Position numbers and translations under genes: made by a program. Under the pieces are notes generated by a model that had not been told where the DNA came from, made no database searches, and was given only the letters and a program-made list of their open reading frames with translations. Below, in pieces: positions 45,901 through 54,183 of a DNA stretch of 64,000 bases (its first letter is position 1; each line of letters opens with the position of its first letter). Location: the NCBI GenBank assembly GCA_963677245.1, contig OY781921.1, positions 1,612,001-1,676,000 on the forward strand, read 5' to 3'. The stretch is from Saccharicrinis sp963677245 (lineage in GTDB: Bacteria > Bacteroidota > Bacteroidia > Bacteroidales > Marinilabiliaceae).

Positions 45901-46232
45901 CCACAACTATCCCAGGTCAAACAACTATTCTTGTAACAGCAGTAGGTGGTAATACTAACACTTATACTATTAACTACGAACTAGCTACGGCTATAGGTGA
46001 AGTTAAAGATTTAGGCATTAAAGTTTATCCAACTGTTTCTAATGGTTCATTTACCGTTGAATCAGAAGGTGCTTCTACTGTAGTAACCGTTTATAGTTTA
46101 ACAGGAAGAGTGATTGATCAGTTTATGACTAACTCAAGTACTGAAACATTTGAATTAGATCAGGAAGGAATGTATATTATTAAGGTTAATTCTGATGGAA
46201 TTACTAAACTTTTCAAGGTGATCAAGAAATAA
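42912..46232 (+). CDS. Tandem paralogue: large modular T9SS-secreted protein
   Basis: 1106 residues, co-linear with the preceding protein in every module: signal peptide, jelly-roll module (LTNPSFETGDLSGWT), cadherin-like repeats, beta-trefoil-like segment, LamG (LKHSYTFSDGTAKDVQGG) and sorting domain (VYPTVSNGSFTVES ... LFKVIKK). The LamG and tail are nearly identical and the middle is diverged, which points to an old duplication with selection for different ligands. Each copy has its own terminator and spacer, so they are likely separate transcripts. Confidence 0.85.
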   Translation: MKLFTLLLMCFILVAGFNTHAQDVTDTYLTNPSFETGDLSGWTLTGADGYGWNTTGNDGDGSQDGAYNAGVWNRPIGDVEWAQIITDLPNGFYKVSCLMSVTDVTSWTDGVSKRITTQRLYANDKSVLYGYESDYSAENLAILSGLEEYSFFHLETASAENGPFYPISTIVEVTDGNLVIGARTNGDASAYAFDFQGENTDRGFFKIDGFTLTDVSDLLIESISIGGETITDIDFTDVLLLSMDLPTETTEVPEIIATVGEGVTVDIIPALPGKTEIVLTSADGSYSTSYFVEFTKVSDATLKNISANTGELSPEFNRTTTEYDYYVDYGITSINLDITPTVPDASVTVYDLNTGEALNIDQAITWVAEDQGIDLEIVVTSFDESTEITYVVYVMYNDLASTATISNIESTTGSLTAEVDPVVTEYELVVPIGTESVDITGVPTAETATVVGDGTVTLADGVGSITISITSPDETNSIDYTINVREAYVLTDQDYFIQHKLQGYVLGELDGYLKLQEPELNKATQYFRFVDSGVGGEYYLQNKNDRYLTSTFDPVWDMVFADVLSADLDSCRWRLEPEETGGYRIVTVARENNDYRYVAPHTLGLGNGVFNDKPYSWEDVGNIWEIKDIFDLVDPYDTSLDTITVDAGVSISPDVAKGVTDYYVVLPVAGLSTLNIDATAVDETATVTGDGAIDVSGGNGSFEITVTATDPEYSTTVTIHYMEDTELTLKHSYTFSDGTAKDVQGGADGTVIGGSITDGIYTGAEVGDYIELPAEQIAINTYPSLTIEIYMADDEATTNANANTMVSYFGRTNDSNYGEDYMYTSMKCSSVLSVSDGGSPWSFEQGVNTGIDLHDDGNPHHLVTTISNDSLVFYVDGYVMDTAYFSGNNCIANLSNELAYLMKGGYTGDNTWLGSVLEYNIYSGVMSPQEIALGALDWPNEGSDADATLSDLTLDGVTIEGFNGAVLDYTIQVETLPTEVIPTTKAEGASAEITATATTIPGQTTILVTAVGGNTNTYTINYELATAIGEVKDLGIKVYPTVSNGSFTVESEGASTVVTVYSLTGRVIDQFMTNSSTETFELDQEGMYIIKVNSDGITKLFKVIKK

Positions 46233-46255
46233 CACGTTTTTTAATTTAATTTTTA

Positions 46256-46280
46256 GGGGAGCCCAATGGCTCCCTTTTTT
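46256..46280 (+). terminator. Terminator after the second modular T9SS gene
   Basis: GGGAGCC (46257-46263) pairs with GGCTCCC (46268-46274) over a 4-nt loop and is followed by six T. Confidence 0.85.
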
Positions 46281-46433
46281 ATTTAGTTATTTGAACCAAA
46301 TTTTCATACCCGACTAAACCAAACTATACCTCACATTATTAACTTTATCCACGTTAAATGATAAAGCTTAAACTAATGGATAATACCATTGTTTAACACT
46401 TGTAAGATATAATTAATATGCAACACAAATAAT

Positions 46434-47969
46434 ATGGAAATCAAGGACATCCACTCAATTGACAATGTAGAACTTGTTTTTTTGACCATTGATGATTATG
46501 ACGAAATTAAAAACGCCATGATTGAAGCCTATAAAAACATGCCTGAGGCTTATTGGAAAAAACATCATATTAAAACCTTAATTGATCGATTTCCCGAAGG
46601 ACAAGTAGGCATTAAGGTAGATGATGAATTAGCCGGTTGCGCTTTATCCATAATTGTAGATTATTCAAAATTTGATAATAAACACACATATAACCAAATT
46701 ACAGGAGGTTATACATTTAATACGCACACATCTAAAGGGGATACTCTATACGGTATAGATGTTTTTATCCGACCTAAATTCAGAGGTTTAAGGCTTGGAA
46801 GAAGATTATATGATTACCGCAAAGAATTGTGTGAGAAACTTAATTTAAAAGGCATTGTTTTTGGCGGAAGAATTCCAAGCTATCATCAGTATTCTTCTTC
46901 CATGACGCCCCGACAATATATAGATAAGGTGCGTAAAAAGGAGATTCATGACCCGGTACTCAACTTTCAAATGTCGAATGATTTTCACCCGGCTAAGGTA
47001 TTACGTGGATATCTTGAAGGCGATAAAGAATCAAAGGAGTATGCCGTTTTACTGGAGTGGGACAATGTGTATTACGAAAAAGATTCTGATAGTGCGGCCA
47101 TAAAAAAAACGGTGATTCGATTAGGATTGATCCAATGGCAAATGCGTTTGTACAAAGATTTAGATGAATTGATGCAGCAAGCCGAATACTTTATTGATGC
47201 TGTTTCGGGTTATAGAGCTGATTTTGCTTTATTCCCTGAATTTTTTAATGCTCCCTTAATGTCCGAATACAACCATCTTAAAGAGCCGGAAGCCATTCGA
47301 AAACTAGCTGAATATACTGCTGAAATAACCCAGCGATTTGCTGAATTAGCTATTTCATACAACATCAACATCATTACTGGAAGTATGCCGGAAGTAGTTA
47401 ACAACAACCTGTATAACGCTGGCTATTTATGCCGAAGAGATGGAGGTATAGAGCGCTTTGAGAAAATTCACATCACTCCTGATGAAGCTAAAGTATGGGG
47501 ATTACAAGGAGGCAATGCTATTCGGACCTATGATACAGATTGTGGTAGAATAGGCATTTTAATTTGTTACGATGTTGAGTTTCCTGAATTAAGCAGAATA
47601 TTAGCAGAAGAAGGTATTGATATTCTTTTCGTTCCGTTTTTAACGGATACACAAAATGGTTATTCCAGAGTAAGAAATTGCGCACAGGCCAGAGCTATTG
47701 AAAATGAATGTTATGTAGCCATTGCCGGCAGTGTAGGCAATTTACCTAAAGTACACAATATGGATATCCAATATGCACAATCCATGGTTTTTACGCCCTG
47801 TGATTTTTCATTCCCTACTAATGGAATAAAAGCTGAGGCAACTCCAAATACTGAAATGATTTTGATTGCAGATGTCGATATTGATTTATTACGCGAATTA
47901 AATCAGTTTGGTAGTGTAAGGAACTTAAAAGATAGAAGAACAGATATTTACAATATCATTAAGAAATAA
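46434..47969 (+). CDS. GNAT acetyltransferase fused to carbon-nitrogen hydrolase
   Basis: 511 residues. The N-terminal GNAT domain (about 10-215) has the acetyl-CoA loop R-G-L-R-L-G (117-122). The C-terminal nitrilase-superfamily domain (about 226-505) has the complete Glu-Lys-Cys triad: E269 (FPEFF), K344 (FEKIHIT) and C378 (LICYDVEFPE). This fusion is known in Bacteroidota. The substrate is unknown; a combined amidase and N-acyl transfer on one metabolite is plausible. No signal peptide, so it is cytoplasmic. Confidence 0.88.
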   Translation: MEIKDIHSIDNVELVFLTIDDYDEIKNAMIEAYKNMPEAYWKKHHIKTLIDRFPEGQVGIKVDDELAGCALSIIVDYSKFDNKHTYNQITGGYTFNTHTSKGDTLYGIDVFIRPKFRGLRLGRRLYDYRKELCEKLNLKGIVFGGRIPSYHQYSSSMTPRQYIDKVRKKEIHDPVLNFQMSNDFHPAKVLRGYLEGDKESKEYAVLLEWDNVYYEKDSDSAAIKKTVIRLGLIQWQMRLYKDLDELMQQAEYFIDAVSGYRADFALFPEFFNAPLMSEYNHLKEPEAIRKLAEYTAEITQRFAELAISYNINIITGSMPEVVNNNLYNAGYLCRRDGGIERFEKIHITPDEAKVWGLQGGNAIRTYDTDCGRIGILICYDVEFPELSRILAEEGIDILFVPFLTDTQNGYSRVRNCAQARAIENECYVAIAGSVGNLPKVHNMDIQYAQSMVFTPCDFSFPTNGIKAEATPNTEMILIADVDIDLLRELNQFGSVRNLKDRRTDIYNIIKK

Positions 47970-48041
47970 AGAAAATCCTAATCAATATTTTTCAAATTTA
48001 GGAAAATTAATTCTAAATCATTATTCGTTTAACTGCATAAA

Positions 48042-48077
48042 AAAAGGGATGTCTCCACTTAAGAAGACATCCCTTTT
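48042..48077. terminator. Bidirectional terminator between convergent genes
   Basis: AAAAGGGATGTCT (48042-48054) pairs perfectly with AGACATCCCTTTT (48065-48077), with A and T tracts on both sides. It lies between the plus-strand GNAT-nitrilase gene and the minus-strand T9SS gene and can stop both. Confidence 0.85.
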
Positions 48078-48094
48078 AAACTAAATATCAATAA

Positions 48095-51034
48095 TTATTT
48101 AAAAACCTTCCTGCTTACATTAAAATCTTTTGAAGTCATTTTTACTATATAAATTCCCTTCGACAAATCAGAAACATTGATTTCTACATTATAGTTTCCA
48201 ACTGAATAATCTGCCGTTTTTTGTAACAACATTTTACCTTGTATATCATACACCGCAATATCAACTTGAGTTGGTTGTAACAAATTAAATTCGGCCATTA
48301 AATGATCTTCTACAAGATAAATATCTTGCACCTCAATGGCATTTTCCTCACCAACACTAGTGGTACTTGAAATTTCGTACATTTCCCAGTTGTCAATATA
48401 TCCTGTTCCATTACCAAAATAAACACCTTGACTACTTCCTAATGTTTCACCTGTTGTAAACGTAAAATCAATATCTTGCCATTCCTCTGTTTCATCAACT
48501 TCGTAATAAATGTCAGCTTCTGTCCCACTCCATCCATAAACACCAATACCCACTGGAGAAAAATCAGCAACTAAGCCACTATCATCAACCAACATGGCTT
48601 TGGCTATTTTAACTGAGTTTATTAAACCTTCTTCTTGTGCTGCCTGACCTCCTAATCCCGTAATTTCTTCTTTTTGATTAATACCATGAGGCCAGAAATG
48701 TTGGCTATCTCCATAAATAACAGAACTAGAAATTTCCTGACCTAAAGCATTCGCTGATGAACCGTCCCATGTACCATCCGTCATTAATGCCCACCATTCA
48801 TTGGACGTTCCTGAACCGAAGTAATGATCCATCTCATGCATAGCTGTACCTACCCACATATAACGCTGATTAGATCCAAATCCAATACTTCCATAATAAC
48901 TAGCCTGTGCTGTTGGAATACCTGAATTATAGTACACATAAATATTAGCACTAAACGGAGTGTACTTATTAAAATAATAACAAGCACTATCCATAGCTGT
49001 TTTTATGAGCTCATACTCTGTAGGATTAGCTACAGGATCAACAGCCAGGTTGTATGTTACATTACCTGGATTTTTCCTGTAAACTTTTGCCTTCACCTGG
49101 TAAGTTGTATTAGGTTTCATTACTCCTGTCAGGTTATTTCTAATAGAACCACCATTTGAAACTTTTGCACTATTTACACCACAATAGGAATAATCAGGAT
49201 CGCTATTTAAGCTTTTACCTAAACCTACAAAACCACTTACACTACTTAGGTAAGGATCTACTATGAGGTTAGTTTTATCCATATACAATGGTGTAAAACA
49301 CTCCTCATTTGAATAGGCCATTACGGTGATGTTACTTTCATACGTTCCACTTGTAAGCGTAATAAGTCCATCAATAACAGTAGAACCGTCATAAGTTACA
49401 TTTACTGTTACTAAAGAAGCATCTGACTCAACTGTAGCAGGATCAATAGTAATACCCTCCGGTGAACTTATTGTAATAGCTTCAGAAAGTGCAACTCCTG
49501 AAACATTAAATGATGTAGTTGTACTATACTCATCTAAATATAATTCCGTCTCTGTTACTGAAATACCAGGAACGGCATATAGTTCCCAATTATCGATGTA
49601 TGCAACGAGCCCTGAAGCTAATCCACAGTTATTAAAATATGCCGCACCGGATGATGGACTACTACCTGTAGTAAAGGTTGCATCAAATACCGCCCACTCA
49701 CCTTTTGTATCTGGGACTGCGATATCATAATCTCCACTTCCTCCATTTATATTTGCATTTTGAACACCCATATTAAAACTTCCGTCCATTGTTTTAACCA
49801 TGGCATGAAAACGATAAGTCGTATTTGGCAGCCAGGTAATCGCATCAGAAGCTATTGAACCTCCATCCGGATAACAAGACCCTGTACCAGTAATCTTAAC
49901 ACACTGACTTCCACAATAAACATCAGCTCCACTATACACACTCACATTACCCCAACTTCCATTAATCGAATTCATATATGGATTAAGAATTAAATTCTCT
50001 ATTCCATCGTACAATGGCGTAAAACATTCACTATTAGGAGATGCTTTAACGGGCATTTCCAATATTACTGTACCACTTGTAAAAATAATAAGTCCGTCAA
50101 CAATTGTTGATCCGTCATAACTCACACTCACCGTTTCGGCTGATGCATCAGAAGCTAAGGTCTCCGGAGAAACAGTAATCCCTTCAGGTGCTGAAATAGT
50201 TATTGCTTCACTTAAATTACTTGCACTTACTTCAACTGTAGATGCTGTGATAATTTCATCAAATGCTAAAGATATTTCCGAAGAACTTATAAAGGATGAT
50301 TCTTCTGCCCCTTCCTCAAAGATAAATTGGACCTCATCAACACTTAATGCTTTGTTGTAAATACTGTATTTATGCACCTCTCCTTTCCATGTAGGATCAG
50401 AACTATATCCACTTTTACATAAAAAAGCATTGGCATCGCTAATAGCAGAAATTGAGTTTGAACTTAATGAAGTAATCGTTGCGGTATTAACACCATCAAT
50501 GTAAATTTTAATTCCGGTAGATTGAATAACAGAAACCATATGATGAAGTTCTCCATCATCAATTGCTCCTGCAGAACTATTGATTCCTGCTTCCACAGTC
50601 CATGGTTCACTTGTATTTCCTGTAGAAACAGCCACTCTGCAATTACCACCGTTTGACGGAGAGCTAAAAAGGTAATTGGCTCCCAGAGAACCTCCAACAT
50701 TGGCATCTCCAAAATAACTTAACATGGTATTTCCTCCGTTTGCTCCTGATGAAGAAGTAAACCATATTTCGGTTGTAATAGCATCATAGGTATTCAAAGC
50801 AATCGTTTCGCCAGGAAAAGATACATATCCTCCATCAGAAGTATTTAAAGCTCTATTTGTAAAAGACGCCGCACCGACTAATGTTCCATTGGCTGATCCG
50901 ACTAAATCATTTGCATTAGCATTATCAAAAGTCCATTGGTGCATTAAATTATCTGTTCCCGGATCTGTTTGCGCCCATGCAGTGTAGGTATACAAACATA
51001 AAAACGCAATTAAAAAAGTAAATGTTTTTTTCAT
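48095..51034 (-). CDS. T9SS-secreted LamG/CBM protein with inserted HExxH peptidase-like module
   Basis: 979 residues from the ATG at 51034, which places a signal peptide at 1-22 (KKTFTFLIAF ... AWAQ); an in-frame ATG at 51055 would only add seven residues. Modules: LamG (about 30-243), a beta-sandwich (about 255-330), a CBM-like jelly roll (about 335-490), a second beta-sandwich and a second CBM-like domain (about 575-888) interrupted at about 657-818 by a peptidase-like insert with HEMDHYFG (733-740) and DSQHFWPHG. A por sorting domain ends it. It likely binds and acts on matrix glycoprotein or polysaccharide. Confidence 0.82.
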   Translation of the reverse strand: MKKTFTFLIAFLCLYTYTAWAQTDPGTDNLMHQWTFDNANANDLVGSANGTLVGAASFTNRALNTSDGGYVSFPGETIALNTYDAITTEIWFTSSSGANGGNTMLSYFGDANVGGSLGANYLFSSPSNGGNCRVAVSTGNTSEPWTVEAGINSSAGAIDDGELHHMVSVIQSTGIKIYIDGVNTATITSLSSNSISAISDANAFLCKSGYSSDPTWKGEVHKYSIYNKALSVDEVQFIFEEGAEESSFISSSEISLAFDEIITASTVEVSASNLSEAITISAPEGITVSPETLASDASAETVSVSYDGSTIVDGLIIFTSGTVILEMPVKASPNSECFTPLYDGIENLILNPYMNSINGSWGNVSVYSGADVYCGSQCVKITGTGSCYPDGGSIASDAITWLPNTTYRFHAMVKTMDGSFNMGVQNANINGGSGDYDIAVPDTKGEWAVFDATFTTGSSPSSGAAYFNNCGLASGLVAYIDNWELYAVPGISVTETELYLDEYSTTTSFNVSGVALSEAITISSPEGITIDPATVESDASLVTVNVTYDGSTVIDGLITLTSGTYESNITVMAYSNEECFTPLYMDKTNLIVDPYLSSVSGFVGLGKSLNSDPDYSYCGVNSAKVSNGGSIRNNLTGVMKPNTTYQVKAKVYRKNPGNVTYNLAVDPVANPTEYELIKTAMDSACYYFNKYTPFSANIYVYYNSGIPTAQASYYGSIGFGSNQRYMWVGTAMHEMDHYFGSGTSNEWWALMTDGTWDGSSANALGQEISSSVIYGDSQHFWPHGINQKEEITGLGGQAAQEEGLINSVKIAKAMLVDDSGLVADFSPVGIGVYGWSGTEADIYYEVDETEEWQDIDFTFTTGETLGSSQGVYFGNGTGYIDNWEMYEISSTTSVGEENAIEVQDIYLVEDHLMAEFNLLQPTQVDIAVYDIQGKMLLQKTADYSVGNYNVEINVSDLSKGIYIVKMTSKDFNVSRKVFK

Positions 51035-51055
51035 ATTTTTCAATTTCAGAGACAC

Positions 51056-51340
51056 AATAGGTCATTCAATATCATAAACGGAGAAATTCTGATTTCTGTT
51101 CGAATGAGTATCTCGCTGATTTTGTTAATTGATTAATTACTCCCCATTTTTATTTCTATAAACATCTCAAAAATAATTTAGATATATTGTTTTTACTGCA
51201 TAGAAACTCGTCATTTAGTTGCACAAATCAAGTAAAGCTACAGATCCATACCTCTCAATTAAAACTAATGTGTACACATATGTGAGATATTAACATTATC
51301 AACCGTTAGTATAGTTATACAAAAACACCCCATTATTAAG
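51056..51340. other. Spacer upstream of the LamG/peptidase gene and left flank of the IS1182 element
   Basis: AT-rich. A palindrome CACATATGTG lies near 51275. The promoter of the minus-strand gene should be here, but no complete consensus was found. The last eight bases (51333-51340, TTATTAAG) are the left copy of the IS target duplication. Confidence 0.45.
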
Positions 51341-51370
51341 GAGGCCACTGAAAAAGTCTCTTAAGTAATA

Positions 51371-51411
51371 AAAGCAGTAAAAAGAAGATTAAATTCTCTT
51401 TTTACTGCTTT
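51371..51411 (+). terminator. Hairpin guarding the IS transposase from read-through
   Basis: AAAGCAGTAAAAAGA (51371-51385) pairs with the complementary stretch 51397-51411 across an 11-nt loop, between the left IS end and the transposase start. Such structures usually prevent outside transcription and translation of the transposase. Confidence 0.65.
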
Positions 51412-51441
51412 CTTTGTATTAGTACTTAAGAGGATGATTCA

Positions 51442-52890
51442 ATGTTAGAACAGCAACAAAAACTTGTTTTTAGTTCCTATTCGGAACTCTACGAGCTTAT
51501 TATTCCTAAAGACAACATACTTCGCCGTATTCATGAGTTAATTGATTTTAGCTTTATATACGATGAGCTATCGTCAAAATATTGTCATGACAATGGGCGC
51601 ACTGCCGAAAGCCCTATAAGGTTATTTAAATACCTTCTGTTAAAAGTTATCTACAATGTATCTGACGTAGATGTGGTAGAGCGTTCGCGTGTCGATATGT
51701 CTTTCAAATATTTTTTAGGAATGGCACCGGAGGATGATGTGATAAATGCAAGTACTCTGACAAAATTTCGCCGGTTAAGATTAAAAGATGCCGACTTATT
51801 AAATTTGTTAATAGGAAAAACCGTAGCCATTGCTATCGACAAAGGAATTATCAAGTCCAAGTCTATCATCGTTGATGCCACCCATACCAAGAGTAGATCT
51901 AACCCCTTGTCGCCATTGGAAGTATTAAAGGAAAGAGCCAAGTTGCTTCGAAAGATGGCTTACAGTGTCGATGACGATATCAAAGAGCAATTACCTCAAA
52001 AGCATATCGGTGATAACCTGGAGCAAGAGTTAAGCTACTGCTCAGAGCTAATTGATTTTATTGCTAAAAATGAAATAATCTCCAACTATCCTAAGGTAAA
52101 GGAGAAGCTAAACCTACTTCAAGAAACCATAGAAGATACCCAAGACAAATACACCCTATCCAAAGATGAAGATGCTCGAATTGGTCATAAATCTGCCGAT
52201 TCATCATTTTTTGGTTACAAGAGTCATATCGGCATGACAGAGGAAAGAATAATAACAGCTGCTGTTGTTACTTCCGGCGACAAAGGCGATGGCCCGCAAT
52301 TACAAGCAATCGTTGAACAAAGCATGCAAAACGGAATGAAAGTAGATACTGTCATTGGTGATTCTGCTTATTCTGGCAAAGACAATTTGATTTATGGAAA
52401 TGAAAACAATATAGATATTGTATCAAAACTAAACCCAGCAATTACACAAGGCTTTAGAAAAGAAGAAGATAAATTTGAATTCAATAAAGATGCAGGAATG
52501 TTTGTTTGTCCTGCAGGGCATATGGCAGTGCGCAAAGCCAAACAGGGAGCCAAAAACACTGGTACTAACCAGGTGCATACCTATTATTTTGACATTGAAA
52601 AATGTAAGGTGTGTAAGTTAAAACAAGGGTGTTATAAAGAAGGGGCTAAAAGCAAATCATATTCTGTTTCGATAAACTGCAAGGAACACAAGGAGCAAAT
52701 TGAATTTCAAAACTCAGACTACTTCAAGGATAAGTCGAAGCATCGATATAAAATCGAAGCCAAAAATGGAGAACTAAAAAACACTCATGGCTTCGATCGG
52801 GCCATTTCATATGGTTTAGACAATATGCAAATGCAAACGGCTTTAACAATCTTTGCTGTAAATCTGAAAAGAATATTGAAACTAATCTAG
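51442..52890 (+). CDS. IS1182-family transposase (DDE)
   Basis: 482 residues, full length. An N-terminal DUF772-type domain (about 25-115, with IRLFKYLLLKVIYN) is followed by the DDE catalytic core: D in IIVDATHTKSRSN (about 145), D in VIGDSAYSGKDN (about 308) and E in IEAKNGELKNTHG (about 442). A CPAG...KC..C..KQGCYKEGAK Cys cluster (about 355-395) is typical of the family. No frameshift or stop is seen. Confidence 0.93.
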   Translation: MLEQQQKLVFSSYSELYELIIPKDNILRRIHELIDFSFIYDELSSKYCHDNGRTAESPIRLFKYLLLKVIYNVSDVDVVERSRVDMSFKYFLGMAPEDDVINASTLTKFRRLRLKDADLLNLLIGKTVAIAIDKGIIKSKSIIVDATHTKSRSNPLSPLEVLKERAKLLRKMAYSVDDDIKEQLPQKHIGDNLEQELSYCSELIDFIAKNEIISNYPKVKEKLNLLQETIEDTQDKYTLSKDEDARIGHKSADSSFFGYKSHIGMTEERIITAAVVTSGDKGDGPQLQAIVEQSMQNGMKVDTVIGDSAYSGKDNLIYGNENNIDIVSKLNPAITQGFRKEEDKFEFNKDAGMFVCPAGHMAVRKAKQGAKNTGTNQVHTYYFDIEKCKVCKLKQGCYKEGAKSKSYSVSINCKEHKEQIEFQNSDYFKDKSKHRYKIEAKNGELKNTHGFDRAISYGLDNMQMQTALTIFAVNLKRILKLI

Positions 52891-52986
52891 TAACCTGCAC
52901 ATTATCTGAATAATACGATAAGTATGCCTTTCAGTGGCTTTTTTCGTCCATTTTGACACATCAAACTATTTTCAACTAAAAAAACA

Positions 52987-53028
52987 AAGGATGTAACAGT
53001 TGAGCATTTAGCCCAATATTACATCCTT
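52987..53028 (+). terminator. Hairpin at the right end of the IS
   Basis: AAGGATGTAA (52987-52996) pairs with TTACATCCTT (53019-53028) and is followed by a T-rich stretch. It lies between the transposase stop and the right IS end. Confidence 0.65.
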
Positions 53029-53077
53029 ATTCTTTTTAAACTTGCCGACAAATAGGAAGTTTTTCAGTGGCCTCTTA

Positions 53078-53953
53078 TTAAGCTGCCTTTCCACAACATT
53101 TTTTAAACTTCAATCCACTTCTACATGGGCAGGGGCTATTTCTTCCTGATTTTATTGCTCTCCCGGATAAATCTGTTTTTGATAAATCCTGTTTGAATAT
53201 CTCTTCCAACATTTTATATAATTCAGGATGTTTTTGTTTTAACAACTTAGGTCGTTCAAAGAAGTACTCGCTGGCGACAGCAAAAAACTCTTGCTTATTT
53301 GTACCTCCATATGGGTTAATGTCGGATTGCTGATGGTATATTTCTTCAATTTTTGCATTAATTAACTCAAGCCATGGTAAAGCATATTGATTGTCCATTA
53401 GCAATGAAGGAACACCATCTGTTGCACCATCCAGCTTATCAATCAAATGCACAAACTCATGAATAGCTGTATTCTTTTTATCTGAACTATTAGAAAAACC
53501 ATGGTGCAAAGCTTTTTTAGATAATATCATTTTACCTTCCATATAACCTGAACCCACCATGCCCATAATTCGTCTGTCTTCTCCGCTAGTTTCCAGCTTT
53601 TCATTAAACATATCGGGATAAAGTAAAACTTCATTTAGGTTTACATATCTCCAATCGCTAAATCTAAAAATAGGAATAATAGCGCTCGAAGCCACTAGTA
53701 TTTTATCTTCGATGTCAACCTCAACTTCAACTCCTGTTATTTTACAATTCAATAAAAATTCATGAATCCGATACTCAAAAGCCTTCTTTTCTTCAGCATT
53801 TAACTGCTTGTAATAATTAACTTTTGTTGTTAAAATCAATCGCCAGTTAAATGGAAAGTCTCCATTAGGTAGAATCCATTTTGAATGTTTTTTCTTTCTT
53901 GAGAACCAAAGTAATCCCATAATAAAGACTACACCTATAATTAATAAATACAT
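53078..53953 (-). CDS. M90 (MtfA-like) zinc peptidase with C-terminal SEC-C motif
   Basis: 291 residues. One N-terminal transmembrane helix (about 2-17). The M90/MtfA core shows the zinc motif HEFVHLID (165-172; H165, E166, H169), followed by KLDGATDGVP, and E222 in NKQEFFAVASEYFFERP as likely third ligand region. The end NSPCPCRSGLKFKKCCG (272-288) is a SEC-C zinc motif (C275, C277, C286, C287), which in SecA binds SecB and ribosomes. The stop codon lies within the IS1182 target duplication and is preserved. The substrate is unknown. Confidence 0.88.
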   Translation of the reverse strand: MYLLIIGVVFIMGLLWFSRKKKHSKWILPNGDFPFNWRLILTTKVNYYKQLNAEEKKAFEYRIHEFLLNCKITGVEVEVDIEDKILVASSAIIPIFRFSDWRYVNLNEVLLYPDMFNEKLETSGEDRRIMGMVGSGYMEGKMILSKKALHHGFSNSSDKKNTAIHEFVHLIDKLDGATDGVPSLLMDNQYALPWLELINAKIEEIYHQQSDINPYGGTNKQEFFAVASEYFFERPKLLKQKHPELYKMLEEIFKQDLSKTDLSGRAIKSGRNSPCPCRSGLKFKKCCGKAA

Positions 53954-54183
53954 AGTTAATAAATGTCAGTTTTAAATTAAAATAAGGCATAAATATATGA
54001 AACGAGTATGATATAAAGTTTAGTTAAACACCCATAATGTTTAGAAATACATGATTGATAGTAAGTACACGTTTTCTTTTAAGGGTATTCCCCTATTTTT
54101 TTATGAAATCAAAAAATAATCAGAATTTTTAGTGCCATCTTTCAAATGAGCTTTGTATCTTAGAAAGGCCTTATAGTTTTCGT

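Larger units (their letters stand above)
51341..53074 (+). mobile_element. IS1182-type insertion sequence, complete
   Basis: 1734 bp bounded by inverted repeats: GAGGCCACTGAAAAA at 51341-51355 and its exact complement at 53060-53074. It is flanked by a perfect 8-bp direct repeat TTATTAAG (51333-51340 and 53075-53082). It holds one intact transposase gene. A hairpin sits between each end and the transposase gene. All parts are intact, suggesting a recent insertion. Confidence 0.93.
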
